From: Phallusia mammillata
Taxonomy: Eukaryota > Chordata > Ascidiacea > Phlebobranchia > Ascidiidae
Direction of reading: 5' to 3'
Length of the DNA stretch: 64,000 nucleotides
NCBI GenBank assembly: GCA_003260075.1
Contig: QLIY01000078.1
Span: forward strand, 181,090-245,089
This document shows positions 11,999-23,115 of the stretch, piece after piece; positions within the stretch are counted from its first letter, which is position 1, and each line of letters begins with the position of its first letter. Both the position numbers and the translations under genes were made by a program. The notes below the pieces were generated by a model that saw nothing but the letters and a program-made list of their open reading frames with translations, ran no database searches and was not told where the DNA came from.

Positions 11999-13931
11999 TT
12001 AAGCAGGAAAGAAATAGTTTGTAACCATGGAAACGTGTTGGGAAATTAGGTTCCAACCATTTTCCAAATGTCCGGCTGCGTAAAGTTTGTAAACCGCAGC
12101 AACTCCAAGTGCAGTCACCATGCCTGATACGGCAACCGCCTCATATATGAAACGCTTCATTATTTCACTTTGCTTGGTCCACTGGTTTACCAGACTGGCG
12201 CCCTTGTTCTTGTGAGGAAACGGTTGGTCTGGAATCTCTTCACCCAGAAATTTACACAAGGGTTCCCATCCTTCAGAAACTTTGTACACGAGCAGCTTGT
12301 CTTTTGGTGCTTTCTGTTGAAGTAAGCATTCATTTTTGAAACATAAAAGCATCGAACCAGTGCATGAAAAGCTGCGTACTGTGCACACTGTTTCAGCCTA
12401 TAATGGCTACATTGCCTCATAGTGCAATCTCTTGTCATCAGCGGTGCCTACGTGACCTTGTAGGTCAAAACAATGTATACACTGTCTGTAGCTGAAAATG
12501 TGAAAAAGTTTTTAAACCACAAACCATTTTCCAAAGTTTTATGTTTTGTTTGTTTTGCGTCATAGTACGCCATGCCCATTAAAGGCGAAATACCGAATCA
12601 AGTCGGTCTCCCCAGCATTCCCATTTGGCAAGGCGAAAAGGAATCTTTTCGGCACTCGCGCTATTCCATCTGAGCTACCCAGGCTCAGTGGTGAACCCGA
12701 CAAAAGTCAAATCACAAGTAACGTTGCCTGCCTTGTATGCTGCACATTTCAGCTTCATAGCAGGGGATCGCCAATTCGACCATATCAGCTAAAATGAATA
12801 CATTCATACTGGGATCAGCCCTGAAGCGTCGATGCAGACCAGCGGTATTGTAAATCATAGTACGCCAGGCCCATTAAAGGCGTGATACCGAATACGAATG
12901 CAATTTGTTTAGCAACATTTTTACTTGTCTGGCGTGAGTTGCATTTAACGTGTTATATAATAAATTGCAAACTCAGTTTTAAACAACCATTTGGACAAAA
13001 AATATCTGTTATATATACCTGCATAACATAAGTGTTGTGTTCCCTGTACATTTTTCTCAGCAATGTTTCGCCGAAGGGCGTCTTCTGGTTACAAGGGTAT
13101 CTCGCCACGTCGCTGACCAGCTTGTCTGTGAATATAAAATACGTTATGCTGCATAAGTGCAAGTCAGGAAAACCATTGATGACCGGAAAACGTAAATCTT
13201 ATGCGGGAAAAGTCAACTAACTTGTAAGTAAAAAATACAAAAAATATTTAAGTAGTGTGAGTTTTATAAGACGAATCATTTAATAAGTTCAATATTTTGC
13301 AGATTTAGCCATTTGTGTTTTTTGTCGAACGTAGACCAGAGTAGAAAACGGACCTGAAACTGGAGCCCGAACCCGCTTAGAACCCGGAAAGTATAAGCCC
13401 AAAACTCGGCCCGAACCCAAATCGTTTTTGAGAAGCCCGTTCAGACCCTAAAAAGTTTGATTAACAGGCGTATACATTAAAGAGCCAGAATCAAGCCCGC
13501 TTTTAAAGAAACCCAAGCCTGAACCCGGCCCGAACCCGGCCCAAACCCGGCACGAACCCGGCACGAACCCGGCCCGAAAAGCCCGGCTCGATTTAATATT
13601 ATAAAGTGGACTGTTATGCTTACATGTGTGATATCTGAATGCCCGAATTTTCCATAATGTCGGAGAGAAGGCGTTAATAAACCAAGTCACATAACTTCTG
13701 TTGAGTTCATTCCACTGCTTAACAAAACTCGGGTACCATGAATCTTCGTCGCGAAGGGTTAAAATTATCTGAAAAACACGTGAAATATCAAAACATGTAT
13801 CGATGTGAATAATCGATTCCAATCCTAAACGTCTATGTCGTTTACGTTAGGGTTGCCATACGTCACGATTTTCCCTGACATGACAGGGAATTTAGTGCTT
13901 AAATCTGCGTCAGGGAGAAATGTTAAAATGT

Positions 13932-14015
<84 letters not shown>

Positions 14016-14376
14016 AATTAATGTACCAACAGAGAAAGTTTCAAGTAGTTAGCCACAACGTACACGGTTACTGTTTCGTTTTGCAGTGTATGTGCGCGCC
14101 CAGCAATACCTGTTTGTTACTAGTTGTCTGACAATACGCGTTAAATACAAACACAAGCCTACGCAGAAAGTTAATTGACAAGGATCAGAGTATCATATCT
14201 AACGTTTTCTCGTGTCGCCGTTCATGTGACTTCTGAATATTCTGAATTTATTCCGGAATAAAAGTGTTTGGATCGCAAAAAAGGTTAACGCAGCTGTTCC
14301 CAAACTGGGGTCAGCGGTCCCTTAGGGATCCGTGAGGCAATTTTGCGGGGACCGCGAAAAGGTGGAAGTAATTCTA

Positions 14377-14459
<83 letters not shown>

Positions 14460-15324
14460 TATAGGCTTTATTACACGACAACTGACAAAATGCAATTGTT
14501 CGCGCGCAATTGTAATGTTTTTGTCTTGTCTCTGTCAGAGCAATTTTGCATAACTAACTAAAATCCAGCAACTTTCATTTTTCTGAAATACACATTCAGG
14601 CTTAAGGACCGCAAACCCTCGAAATAATGGCAAAGGGACCGTTTAGAGCAGTGGTTCAAAGTGGTCAACTTTTTAATTTGTTTTTGTTTTTTTAAAATTT
14701 TTTTGTAATCGGCCCCTTTTGCCAATGATCCAAAGACAGCTTGTGACATCACAGACAAGACAAAAACATTACAATTGTGCGCTAACAATTGCATTTTTCT
14801 TAGTTGTTATGCAATAAAGGCTATTGTTTAGCAATGGTGACAGTAGATTCTTAATTCTGCTTTGATTTAAACTGATTCAGTGGCACAAACTGACGCCAAA
14901 TAAGATTATAGAAGTACTTCAACCTTTTCCNTCTATTTTAACTTATGTGTGTGTGTGTAACGTTTACACAAGTTTGTTTAAAGTTACACGTCAATCACGT
15001 TTACTTACATAGACTTGTATATGGGCAGTGCGATTCATTGTTAAAAAGCCTATAGGTTATTAACACAGTTACCTTTGCATCTGGAAAAGCTTCGTGAAGC
15101 TGTTCCCAAAAAAAGTAACATGGCATATCTGTGACTGAATCAACACCTTTGTACATCTGACGGAAATCTTCTGGTGTTCCACCCTTTGTTATAACTTTCA
15201 CCCATTCGTCGTGAAGGTAATAGCCATTTTCCAAAGCATCGTAGTTGTTGTAGCCAAGAATGCTGAATACCTCACACATTGTTTTAGTTCCAGTCTTCGA
15301 AAATCCAGCTAATATTACCTTCAT
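11999..15324 (-). CDS. P-loop sulfotransferase-like protein, paralogue B
   Basis: Four exons: 15073-15324, 13624-13768, 13019-13125, 11999-12313; 819 nt, 272 residues. It is collinear with paralogue A: the first three exons have exactly the same lengths (252, 145, 107 nt) and phases. Shared blocks include LAGFSKTGTKTM (residues 5-16), DEWVKVITKGGTPEDFRQMY, ILTLRDEDSWYPS, RKMYREHN and LLVYKVSEGWEPLCKFLGEE. The C terminus has diverged in sequence and is 7 residues longer, but keeps a hydrophobic segment at about 226-246. Intron 1 is bloated by repeats and two long G blocks (13932-14014, 14377-14457), so its true length is unknown. The substrate cannot be told from sequence. The start lies 1,318 bp from the start of CCT3, which runs the other way. 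Confidence 0.88.
12561..12893. repeat. Interspersed repeat with tRNA-like A box and 38-bp direct ends
   Basis: The block beginning catagtacgccatgcccatt at 12561-12598 recurs in the same orientation at 12856-12893 with few changes. Between them, on the minus strand, lies TAGCTCAGATGG (12666-12677), a good match to a tRNA/SINE A box; a B-box candidate at 12593-12604 is weak and rather far away. A second internal module (12818-12850, minus) matches segments at 34683-34725, 45252-45290 and 57640-57680. This looks like a SINE or SINE-MITE composite within intron 3 of sulfotransferase B. Confidence 0.6.
13355..13595. repeat. C-rich interspersed repeat with an 11-bp minisatellite
   Basis: In intron 2 of sulfotransferase B. 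It contains several tandem variants of cccggcccgaa at about 13515-13585. The module cccgaacccaaatcgttttt gagaagcccgttc recurs almost exactly at about 51288-51322, so the unit is dispersed. The repeated GGGCCGGG-type ends resemble degenerate hAT termini, but no target duplication was found. Confidence 0.6.
13932..14014 (+). other. 83-base G run, probable rewritten assembly gap
   Basis: Uninterrupted G on the + strand in intron 1 of sulfotransferase B. See the finding on G runs; length is consistent with an estimated-size gap rather than the fixed 10-base spacers elsewhere. Confidence 0.8.
14377..14457 (+). other. 81-base G run, probable rewritten assembly gap
   Basis: Uninterrupted G between two halves of a repeat whose arms are inverted copies (14461-14545 and 14749-14828). 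A gap at a foldback structure that assemblers cannot cross fits this well. Confidence 0.8.
14461..14828. repeat. Foldback repeat: inverted arms of about 80 bp
   Basis: The left arm (about 14461-14545, with aggctttatt ... gcaattgttcgcgcgcaattgt) is the diverged reverse complement of about 14749-14828 (acaattgtgcgctaacaattgc ... aataaaggct). Ends nearby read gttcccaaactggggtc (14293) and cagtggttcaaagtgg (14653), typical of hAT-type small elements. Nested insertions are likely. Confidence 0.6.
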
Positions 15325-16642
15325 CTTTCCGAATTTCTTTGCTGTAATAACTTATTCACTCTATGTTACCCTGGGCTTCGTACTAGCAATAGCAATGTGC
15401 GTGTGGCTGTATTAGCTTCATGTGCCAATATCAGTTAATAATTAACACAACGTAGCAGAGAGTCCCAATTTCAACAGTACTGGGTGTTTACACATCAACA
15501 CAAACTTAAGAAACAATGCATGAAGATTTGAAACAAAACACATGTCGTGATTTGTGTTCGTGACTGAACATTTCATATTGAGGTCAGTGACCTTTGACCT
15601 GCACGATAATTTAGGCATTTAATCTCGATCCCCGTTTAAATACCACGGCAGGGTGCCTCTTTCTTTATGAATTGTTTTAAAACTTGGTTTACCATAAGGG
15701 ACGGTTTATGTACGTGATTTAACCGGGAATGTTTCAGTTTGTACGCAAGGACCCTGCGTTCCGCCATGTCTGCCAATATGCCTTGTTTATTTGGTATAAT
15801 TCGACCATTTATTACATCACAGTGCAAATAGGAATAGGTGTTTCTGCAATAATTGTGTAATATTCCTGGCTTCAATGTAAAGTTTGTGGTGTTATGTATC
15901 AAAATTTAAACACAGAAAAGGAAAACGTACTCCTTACAAATTTAGTCTTATGACTTGTGGAGACATCGTGTCGGATTTTTTTTAAACTTGTGGTAACTTA
16001 AAATATCTATAGGTTTGATAAGTTATCATAATTTTATCCGTGCAAAACATTTTTTGTTATACGAAGTAAAGAATAGCTTGGCAAACGGCACGGATCTTCA
16101 ATTATGCACCTGGGAAATTACCGAAATAAGGAACCGTATTTTCACACTAACACAAGCCTATTGCATTAAAGTGTGCTTTGTCAGAGGAAATTAATGCATA
16201 TTAATTCGTCAAACATTATTTGTACAAATATTTTTGTTCTTTATCGAACAAAATAGAAACTTCCGGAAAAAAACAACTGAGCCGACACTTGTTTTGTAAT
16301 GCATTAATTTGTGTAAAATTGTCAGTTTGTTTAATACAAAACATTTTCATTAAGCCACAATGTATTTTTTTGTAAAGTAATATGCGGTAAAAAATGTTAA
16401 AACACAAACAAAAAAGATTTTAAGTAGCAAGCACGAAAAAAATCATGAATCGTTGTACCGATTCATTTTAATCGGTAAACTTCGGAAATGTTCGGAAACG
16501 GTTTATCACGTGGTTGCCATAGGTCCGAAATTCAACGTGGGTTGAAAAACGTCTAGAAAAATCTATACCGGCTTACAGTGTTAACTTGGATACCAAACAT
16601 CAATTTGCCTTCAAGCGCTTTAGAACCACCCGAAGTTACATT
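15325..16642. promoter_or_regulatory. Shared upstream region, sulfotransferase B / CCT3
   Basis: Head-to-head intergenic stretch of 1,318 bp that must contain the promoters of both genes. I see no clear TATA box or other defined element. The frames at 15636-15902 and 16216-16407 show no domain. Confidence 0.4.
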
Positions 16643-19600
16643 ATGTCTGCTCCAGTATTAGTATTAAGTAAGTTTTGTTCGTTAAACTTATGTATTATGT
16701 TGATTTGTTGAGTGATAAAGCATTTTTAATTTGCAGACCAGAATTCCAAGCGAGAATCGGGCAGAAAGGTCCAATTGGGCAACGTAAATGCAGCTAAGGT
16801 ATTAATTTATGGTTGGTTCTACAAGTGTGTATATATGTGTTTGTTTACGGTTTGATATGACATGTTAACTTGTGATAATTTAAATGTTGTGAAATTGTAA
16901 GAATTGGAACTTTGTTTGTTTATGTCTGGGTGTGAATGTGATTGGTGTAAAGTTTACAAACAATTTTCTAATCTTAACCCGTGTTTTAGACAATAGCTGA
17001 TGTCATCCGAACATGTCTTGGACCACGTTCAATGCTCAAGGTAACTTGGACTCTGAATTCAATGCACTCTTTCCAACCTAAATCTTTGGCTCTATAGCCA
17101 TAGCAAAAACTTTGACATAAAAATATACTATTATTAGTTAATCTCTCTATTTTGTTGTTTTGTTTTATTGAAAAGATGTTGATGGACCCAATGGGAGGAA
17201 TTGTAATGACAAATGACGGAAATGCTATCCTTCGCGAGATCACAGTCCAACATCCAGCAGCTAAGACTATGATAGAGATCAGCAGAACCCAGGATGAGGA
17301 AGTTGGAGATGGAACAACTTCAGTTATTATTCTTGGTAAAGAAAACTCAAATTGGTTGCTGAAGTTACCATATTTATGCCCCAACGGCTTTTGGATAATG
17401 TTTTCGAAAAAGTGTCAAAAACACACCATTGACAAAGTTCAATGTGAATTTATACCAATATGAACAAGTTAATGAAAGACATTTTTAAGTTTGACTATAT
17501 AACTCATTCAGCAAGCAGATATCACTTCTTTGTTGTAGCTTTTGTCCATAAATAGGTTATAGTTTCTCAAATAAACAAAATTACTGAGCAGTTTGTATTT
17601 GTTTAGCTGGTGAAATGATGTCGGCTGCTGAGCAGTTTCTTGAACAGAACATGCATCCTACAGTAATCATTGCTGCTTATCGTAAAGCTTTGGATGATAT
17701 GCAATCCTTTCTTACTGAGCTAAGGTAAGGGCTCAAACTATCTATCATGCTGCAGTCAGAGTGTAAGGATACCTTTCTACATTAGAAATGCAAATGTTAA
17801 GTTTTTAAATCATAATGTACTCAGATGTATGAACGTACATTTTTGCTCAAATGTATCAGATGGGTAACTTATTTGTAAAAATTGTTCTACATTTTATATT
17901 AGTGTTGAAATTGATGTGACGAAGACAGAGGAGATGCGAAAAATAGTAAAAAGTGCCATTGGAACTAAATTTATCAACAAATGGGCTGAACTTGCTTGCG
18001 ACATGGCTATTCAGTCTGTCAGCACAGTTTCCATGGAGAATGCCAGCACTGGAAGACGAGAAATTGACATTAAGCGATATGCCAAAGTTGAAAAAGTATG
18101 TGATTTTGTTTTTTGTTTAGATGTCTGGAGTTTACTGTTTTGCATTACTGTCCATAGATTTTAATCATGCCGAAATCCGTTTGGACAAAAAACTTTGTCC
18201 GGATTAGACGAATATTTGAATTAATCGATGTTGATCATTTGTACCTTTTATTGTGTATAGACTTATTGTATAAGTCAGGGGTTCCCATCCTTTTTACGAT
18301 CTCGTACCACTTGGGCGTTCTGTACGGGCACGCGTACCACTTCTTGCAGAACAACTAATTTGATCGAATCATATTTAATGGAGAATAATAATATTGTCCT
18401 ACTAAAACAACACTAAAGCACCACACCTAAATTTAATGAGATTTTTGTTACATGCATTTTCGCTGCTTGAGATAATAAACGCCTACTGTCCAACAGCATT
18501 GAACGGTTTTTCAAAGCAACTGTGCTTCTTGTTGACAATTGACATGGCCTGTATTTTGAAGATCAGAATGATACGAAACAACAGGAGTAGTTACGTAACA
18601 ATGAGAATAGGCTTAGGGAAATAATTTTGGTAAACAAAACCAGACAAACAAAATATGAAGTTGTAAATCCAGGTTTTTGTGAAAAAAAAAACAGAATCTA
18701 CTCGCGTACCACCTAAAAAACCTTCGTGTACCACTGGTGGTAAGCGTACCACAGGTTTGGGAACCCATGGTATAAGTAGACCAAAAACAAGTCTAAAGTT
18801 GTCTAACTAAGTGGTGATAGATATTTTTAAACAATTGTTTTTTTTTTAATTCGATGTGATATAAATTTTAAATATACAATGCACAATTTTCCAATTTTTT
18901 TTATTCTTATCAGGTACCAGGTGGAACTTTAGAAGATTCTCAAGTGTTGGATGGTGTGATGTTGAATAAGGACATCACACATCCTGGGATGAAGAGGAAG
19001 ATTGAAAACCCTCGCATCCTGCTCCTTGACTGTTCTCTTGAATATCAGAAAGGCGAGAGCCAGGTAAAATATGAAACATCTTTACTGTAATTAATACAAT
19101 TTTTCATACTTTTAAGTGTAATGAAAGAGCCAGTTCTGGCTTGACATTACTTCTCATTCACTTCAAGGTAAACTAGCCATAAACTTGCTTTTAAGTTCAG
19201 TTTCAGTTGCAAATATATTGTTGAAAACAGAAATACTTGCTTCCAAACTGTGGGTACACATGCTATAGATACATAGCCAATTTGAGCTCAGTATTTTACT
19301 TTTTGTCAAACAATTTAAAAAAACAATATTTCCTCCATAAAAAGCATACAATAATGTAAAACCCAAATTACAAAGGCCAAAGGCAATGTATCATTAATTT
19401 TGTAATTTGTATCTGATTTCAGACTGATATGGAGCTCAGTAAGGATGTGGACTTTGAGAAAGTCCTCCAGATGGAGGAGGATTACATCCGCAGAATTACA
19501 GCTGAAATAATAGCCTTCAAACCAGATCTCGTCTTTACTGAGAAAGGAATTTCAGGTAAAACATTTTCTTCAAAAACTGATTGAGATAAAAAAGTTGTCC

Positions 19601-22600
19601 CAAACGAAGAAGCTTGAGTGCAAAATAACTTGGAATACAGAAAAATGTTTTTGGTGCCTAGAATTCCAAGTATTTCTAAGAAAGTAGGATTTCAAAAATG
19701 CTCACATGCAAATACAGTATTAGTACTGAGTTCTGACCACATAAAAGAAAATTTCATGAAGCTTTATTTTTGTGTGTTGTTTTCTAGATTTAGCCCAGTA
19801 TTTCTTGTCCAAGGGGGGGGGGGAAAGTAGGATTTCAAAAATGCTCTCATGCAAATACAGTATTAGTTCTGAGTTCTGACCACATAAAAGAAAATTTCAT
19901 GAAGCTTCATTTTTGTGTGTTGTTTTCTAGATTTAGCCCAGTATTTCTTGTCCAAGGCTAACATAACAGCAATCCGACGTGTTCGTAAATCAGACAACAA
20001 CAGGATTGCTCGTGCATGTGGTGGCACTGTGTGTTCACGAACAGATGAAATTCGTGAGGAGGACATTGGAAAGGGGGCGGGGTTGTTCGAAATTAAGAAA
20101 TTTGGTGATGAATATTTCACTTTCATTACTAAATGTCAAGATCCAAAAGTGAGTCCAATTCCATTTTGATCACATTTTGCTTTGTTTATGACATATATGT
20201 TTTCTGTAGTACCCTGTAACATTAAAGTAATACAAACAGTAGGGATGGGCCGAGCCGAGCCAGAACCCGAGTACTCGGTACCGAGCATCTCTGTTTTTAA
20301 TGCTCGGTGCTCGGCTGAGCAGTTGCACAAACTGACCTGAGCGTTAAATTTGCATATTCATGCCCAGCTAACATACGTAACTAGTGTTCTAAAGGGTGTC
20401 TATGAACAAAAACGAATGATTTTTCAAATGTACTAGATGGTGGAAAAACGCATACTTTATGGGCAAGTACAGCTTAATAAAACACCGCCGGTGGCGTAAG
20501 AGGCCTTGCAAAGCTAAAACGTAGAAAGGGGTTTTTTTTTGTGATTTTTTTTTGTCATAATGCACCGAGCGTGCTCGCTGAGCACCGAGCATTGGGGGGG
20601 GGGCGCATACTTTATGGGCAAGTACAGCTTAATAAAACACCGCCGGTGGCGTAAGAGGCCTTGCAAAGCTAAAACGTAAAAAGGTTTTTTTTTTGTGATT
20701 TTTTTTGTCATAATGCACCGAGCGTGCTCGCTGAGCACCGAGCATTGAAGTGAGATACTCGGTGCTCGACCAAACAGAACATTTGCAGTTTTGGCACATC
20801 CCAAACAAACAGCATAAGTTTTAATACAGTTGTTGAGCCAAAACTGCAAATGTTGTGTTTCGTTGAGCACTGAGTATCTTACATTAATGCCCTCAAGGTC
20901 TTTACAAATATAACAGCCATTTTTGTTCTTTGATACCATTTCGAACACTAGTTTCGTATGTTAGTAGGGTATGAACAAGCAAATTCAATGCTCGGGTCAG
21001 TTTGTTCAACTGCTTGTCTGAGCACTGAGCATCAAAAACAGCGATGCTTAGTACAGAGTACTCCGGTTCTGGCTTGGCCCATCCCTAACAGTTGTTTCAA
21101 ACCCAGATACATAAATAGTAACAGAACTCGAGTGGAAAAGTTGACACCTTTAAACAGTGCACTTTTTTACATGCAGGCATGCACAATTTTGTTGAGGGGT
21201 GCAAGCAAGGACATTTTAATGGAAGTTGAAAGAAATCTGCAGGACGCCATGCAAGTTGCTCGTAATGTTATGATCAACCCAAGACTTGTGCCAGGTGGTG
21301 GCGCTGTGGAGATGGCAGTGGCACAGGTAAAACCCACAAAAATTGAACATAACGGTAAAAGTTAGTTTGAGTACAGAATCTATGCCATAATTAAGTTGAT
21401 ATTGAAAGCAATGCTTTATTTTCATTTTTTGTATGTGTGAATACATGAAAATTTGCCAAACACTGTGAGAATTCATATGTTCACTTATTTCCCATTAATG
21501 GGATTCCCAAACTTTTTCTACTCTAATACTATTTGGAGGTTTTCATTGCATTGTCTAGGAGTTTTTGTAAATTTGGGGGGGGGGAACTGTGAGAATTCAT
21601 ATGGTCACTTATTTCCCATTGATGGGATTCCCAAACTTTTTCTACTCTAGTACTATTTGGAGGTTTTCATTGCATTGTCTAGGAGTTTTTGTAAATTTTT
21701 TGGTTTTCATGTAACACATTCTGTAAGCCCATACCAACTGGCAGTGGTACACATACCATATTGTGGAAACTACTTTTTATCAGGTAATATAAAAATAAGA
21801 GTCAATTTTGTCTCATAGAAAATGAAGGAGAAATCCAAGTCGATGACTGGAGTTGAACAGTGGCCTTATCGCGCTGTCGCAGAAGCACTTGAAGTTATTC
21901 CAAGAACATTGATTCAAAACTGTGGTGCAAGCACAATTCGTACACTGACAGCTCTTCGGGTAAGACTTTTAATCGTCATTTTTTGCCTATGAATTTGAGG
22001 TTAAAGTTTTGAGGTTGTTTTAAAGCTTGATTTTATTTTTAAGTCAGCTGTAAAAAAGTTGAAACTTGGTTGCAAATTTTTCTGTTAAGCTAAAACACTC
22101 CTTCGGAAATAAATATTTTTTTGGAAAGTAACACAGTTTTATTTATATTAGCGGTAACAATTTTCAATACATTTCAAATTATGTTAGTGGCCTATGCAGG
22201 TTTTACTAATGCTACTCTTCTGAAAGATCACTGTACATTTTTAATTTATTTCCAACCAATCTGTATGGTACTGTAGGCTAAACACGCTACTGATGGCAAC
22301 ACAACATGGGGAGTGAATGGGGAAGCTGGTGAGATTGTGGACATGAAGAAATTAGATATTTGGGAGCCGCTATCAGTTAAACAGCAAACCTACAAGACTG
22401 CTATGGAGGTGAGAAAATAAATTCATCCCTCTCAAGTTTTTTCAAATAAGCCATTGGACAGTGTTCTCATGCCAAATATTTTAAAAGTGCAACCTTTTTT
22501 GTCAAAACTAGCCCAATTCTACTGTCAATTGACTGTTCACAAAAACGCATACATGTCGAATAAAAAAAACAACTCACTTTTGACAATGTGTCTTGAGACG

Positions 22601-23115
22601 CACAACCCGCAACTAACTGGGGGGGGGGTGTCAAAACTAGCCCAATTCTATTGTCAATTGACTGTTCACAAAAACGCATACATGTCGAATAAAATAAAAC
22701 TCACTTTTGACAATGTGTCTTGAGACGCACAACCCGCAACTAACTGTGCTAGTTTGGAACAATGGCAAGGACAAATATCTCAGAAGCAGAAATTTGCTTG
22801 CGCAAATACCCCAATTTTACTGTCACTCAACTACTTGCAAAGATGCATACATTCAAAATAACAAATAAATGATATTTTTGACAACCTGCTCAAAAAGCGC
22901 CACCCGCAACCTTGGCTCAAAAAGGAACCCAATTATGCGACAAAAGCGCCACCCAGTAAGCACTGTTTCGGAATGAACAAAACAGAATTCTTTATTTTTT
23001 TCTATCATCCACGCAGACCGCTATGTTGCTTCTTCGTATTGATGACATCGTTTCTGGAAGCAAAAAGGCTGAGGGCAAGGAAGGCACTGGCAATGCGGCT
23101 CCTACTGCACAATAA
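16643..23115 (+). CDS. CCT3: T-complex protein 1 subunit gamma (CCT3)
   Basis: One of the eight subunits of the cytosolic TRiC/CCT chaperonin, which folds actin, tubulin and other proteins using ATP. Thirteen exons: 16643-16667, 16737-16798, 16990-17040, 17176-17335, 17607-17724, 17903-18095, 18914-19063, 19423-19555, 19931-20148, 21177-21326, 21819-21959, 22277-22408, 23017-23115; 1,632 nt, 543 residues (human 545). Nearly every stretch matches the family: LGPRSMLKMLMDPMGG, TNDGNAIL (about 58-65), the ATPase motif GDGTT at 90-94, KAEGKEG near the end, VPGGGA at about 408-413, and TGVEQWPYRAVAEALEVIPR. It ends SGSKKAEGKEGTGNAAPTAQ. An AATAAA follows at about 23288. Four introns are inflated by hAT elements or G-run duplications; the exons themselves are intact. 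Confidence 0.98.
18276..18769. mobile_element. hAT-type MITE, 494 bp, in CCT3 intron 6
   Basis: Ends CAGGGGTTCCCATCC... and ...GGTTTGGGAACCCATG are imperfect inverted repeats, flanked by an exact 8-bp duplication GTATAAGT (18268-18275 and 18770-18777). No transposase frame. The internal sequence repeats a cgtaccac motif near both ends. Confidence 0.88.
19680..19956. repeat. Direct duplication split by a G run, spanning CCT3 exon 9 acceptor
   Basis: Copy 1 is 19680-19812, an 11-G run is at 19813-19823, and copy 2 is 19824-19956. Copy 1 includes the intron 8 acceptor and the first 20 or so bases of exon 9 (atttagcccagtatttcttg), so a truncated decoy of the exon precedes the real one at 19931. 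The copies differ by substitutions only. Confidence 0.88.
20241..21086. mobile_element. hAT-like element in CCT3 intron 9, with internal G-run duplication
   Basis: Inverted ends AGGGATGGGCC... and ...GGCCCATCCCT with long matching subterminal arms (repeated gctcggtgctcgg / ctgagcactgagc motifs). A 6-bp direct repeat AACAGT flanks it (20235-20240 and 21087-21092); a full 8-bp duplication is not preserved. Inside, 20449-20593 and 20604-20745 are near-identical copies separated by a 10-G run at 20594-20603, so the real element is about 150 bp shorter. Confidence 0.75.
21462..21698. repeat. Direct duplication split by a G run, CCT3 intron 10
   Basis: Copy 1 is 21462-21574, a 10-G run is at 21575-21584, and copy 2 is 21586-21698. 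Only a few substitutions separate the copies (tatgttcac versus tatggtcac). Confidence 0.85.
22500..22747. repeat. Direct duplication split by a G run, CCT3 intron 12
   Basis: Copy 1 is 22500-22618, a 10-G run is at 22619-22628, and copy 2 is 22629-22747. The copies differ by substitutions and a 2-base indel (aataaaaaaaac versus aataaaataaaac). Confidence 0.85.

Noticed and set aside
13932-14014. G runs as G-quadruplex or telomere-like regulatory elements
   Set aside because: Pure, unbroken G on one strand only, fixed 10-base length in most cases, and coding disruption in ALDH point to gap characters.
13835-14131. Open frame with a long poly-glycine tract (also 14332-14561, 30266-30539, 50573-50767, 61598-61786)
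   Set aside because: The glycine or proline tracts are translations of the artificial G runs; no conserved flanking domain supports a gene.
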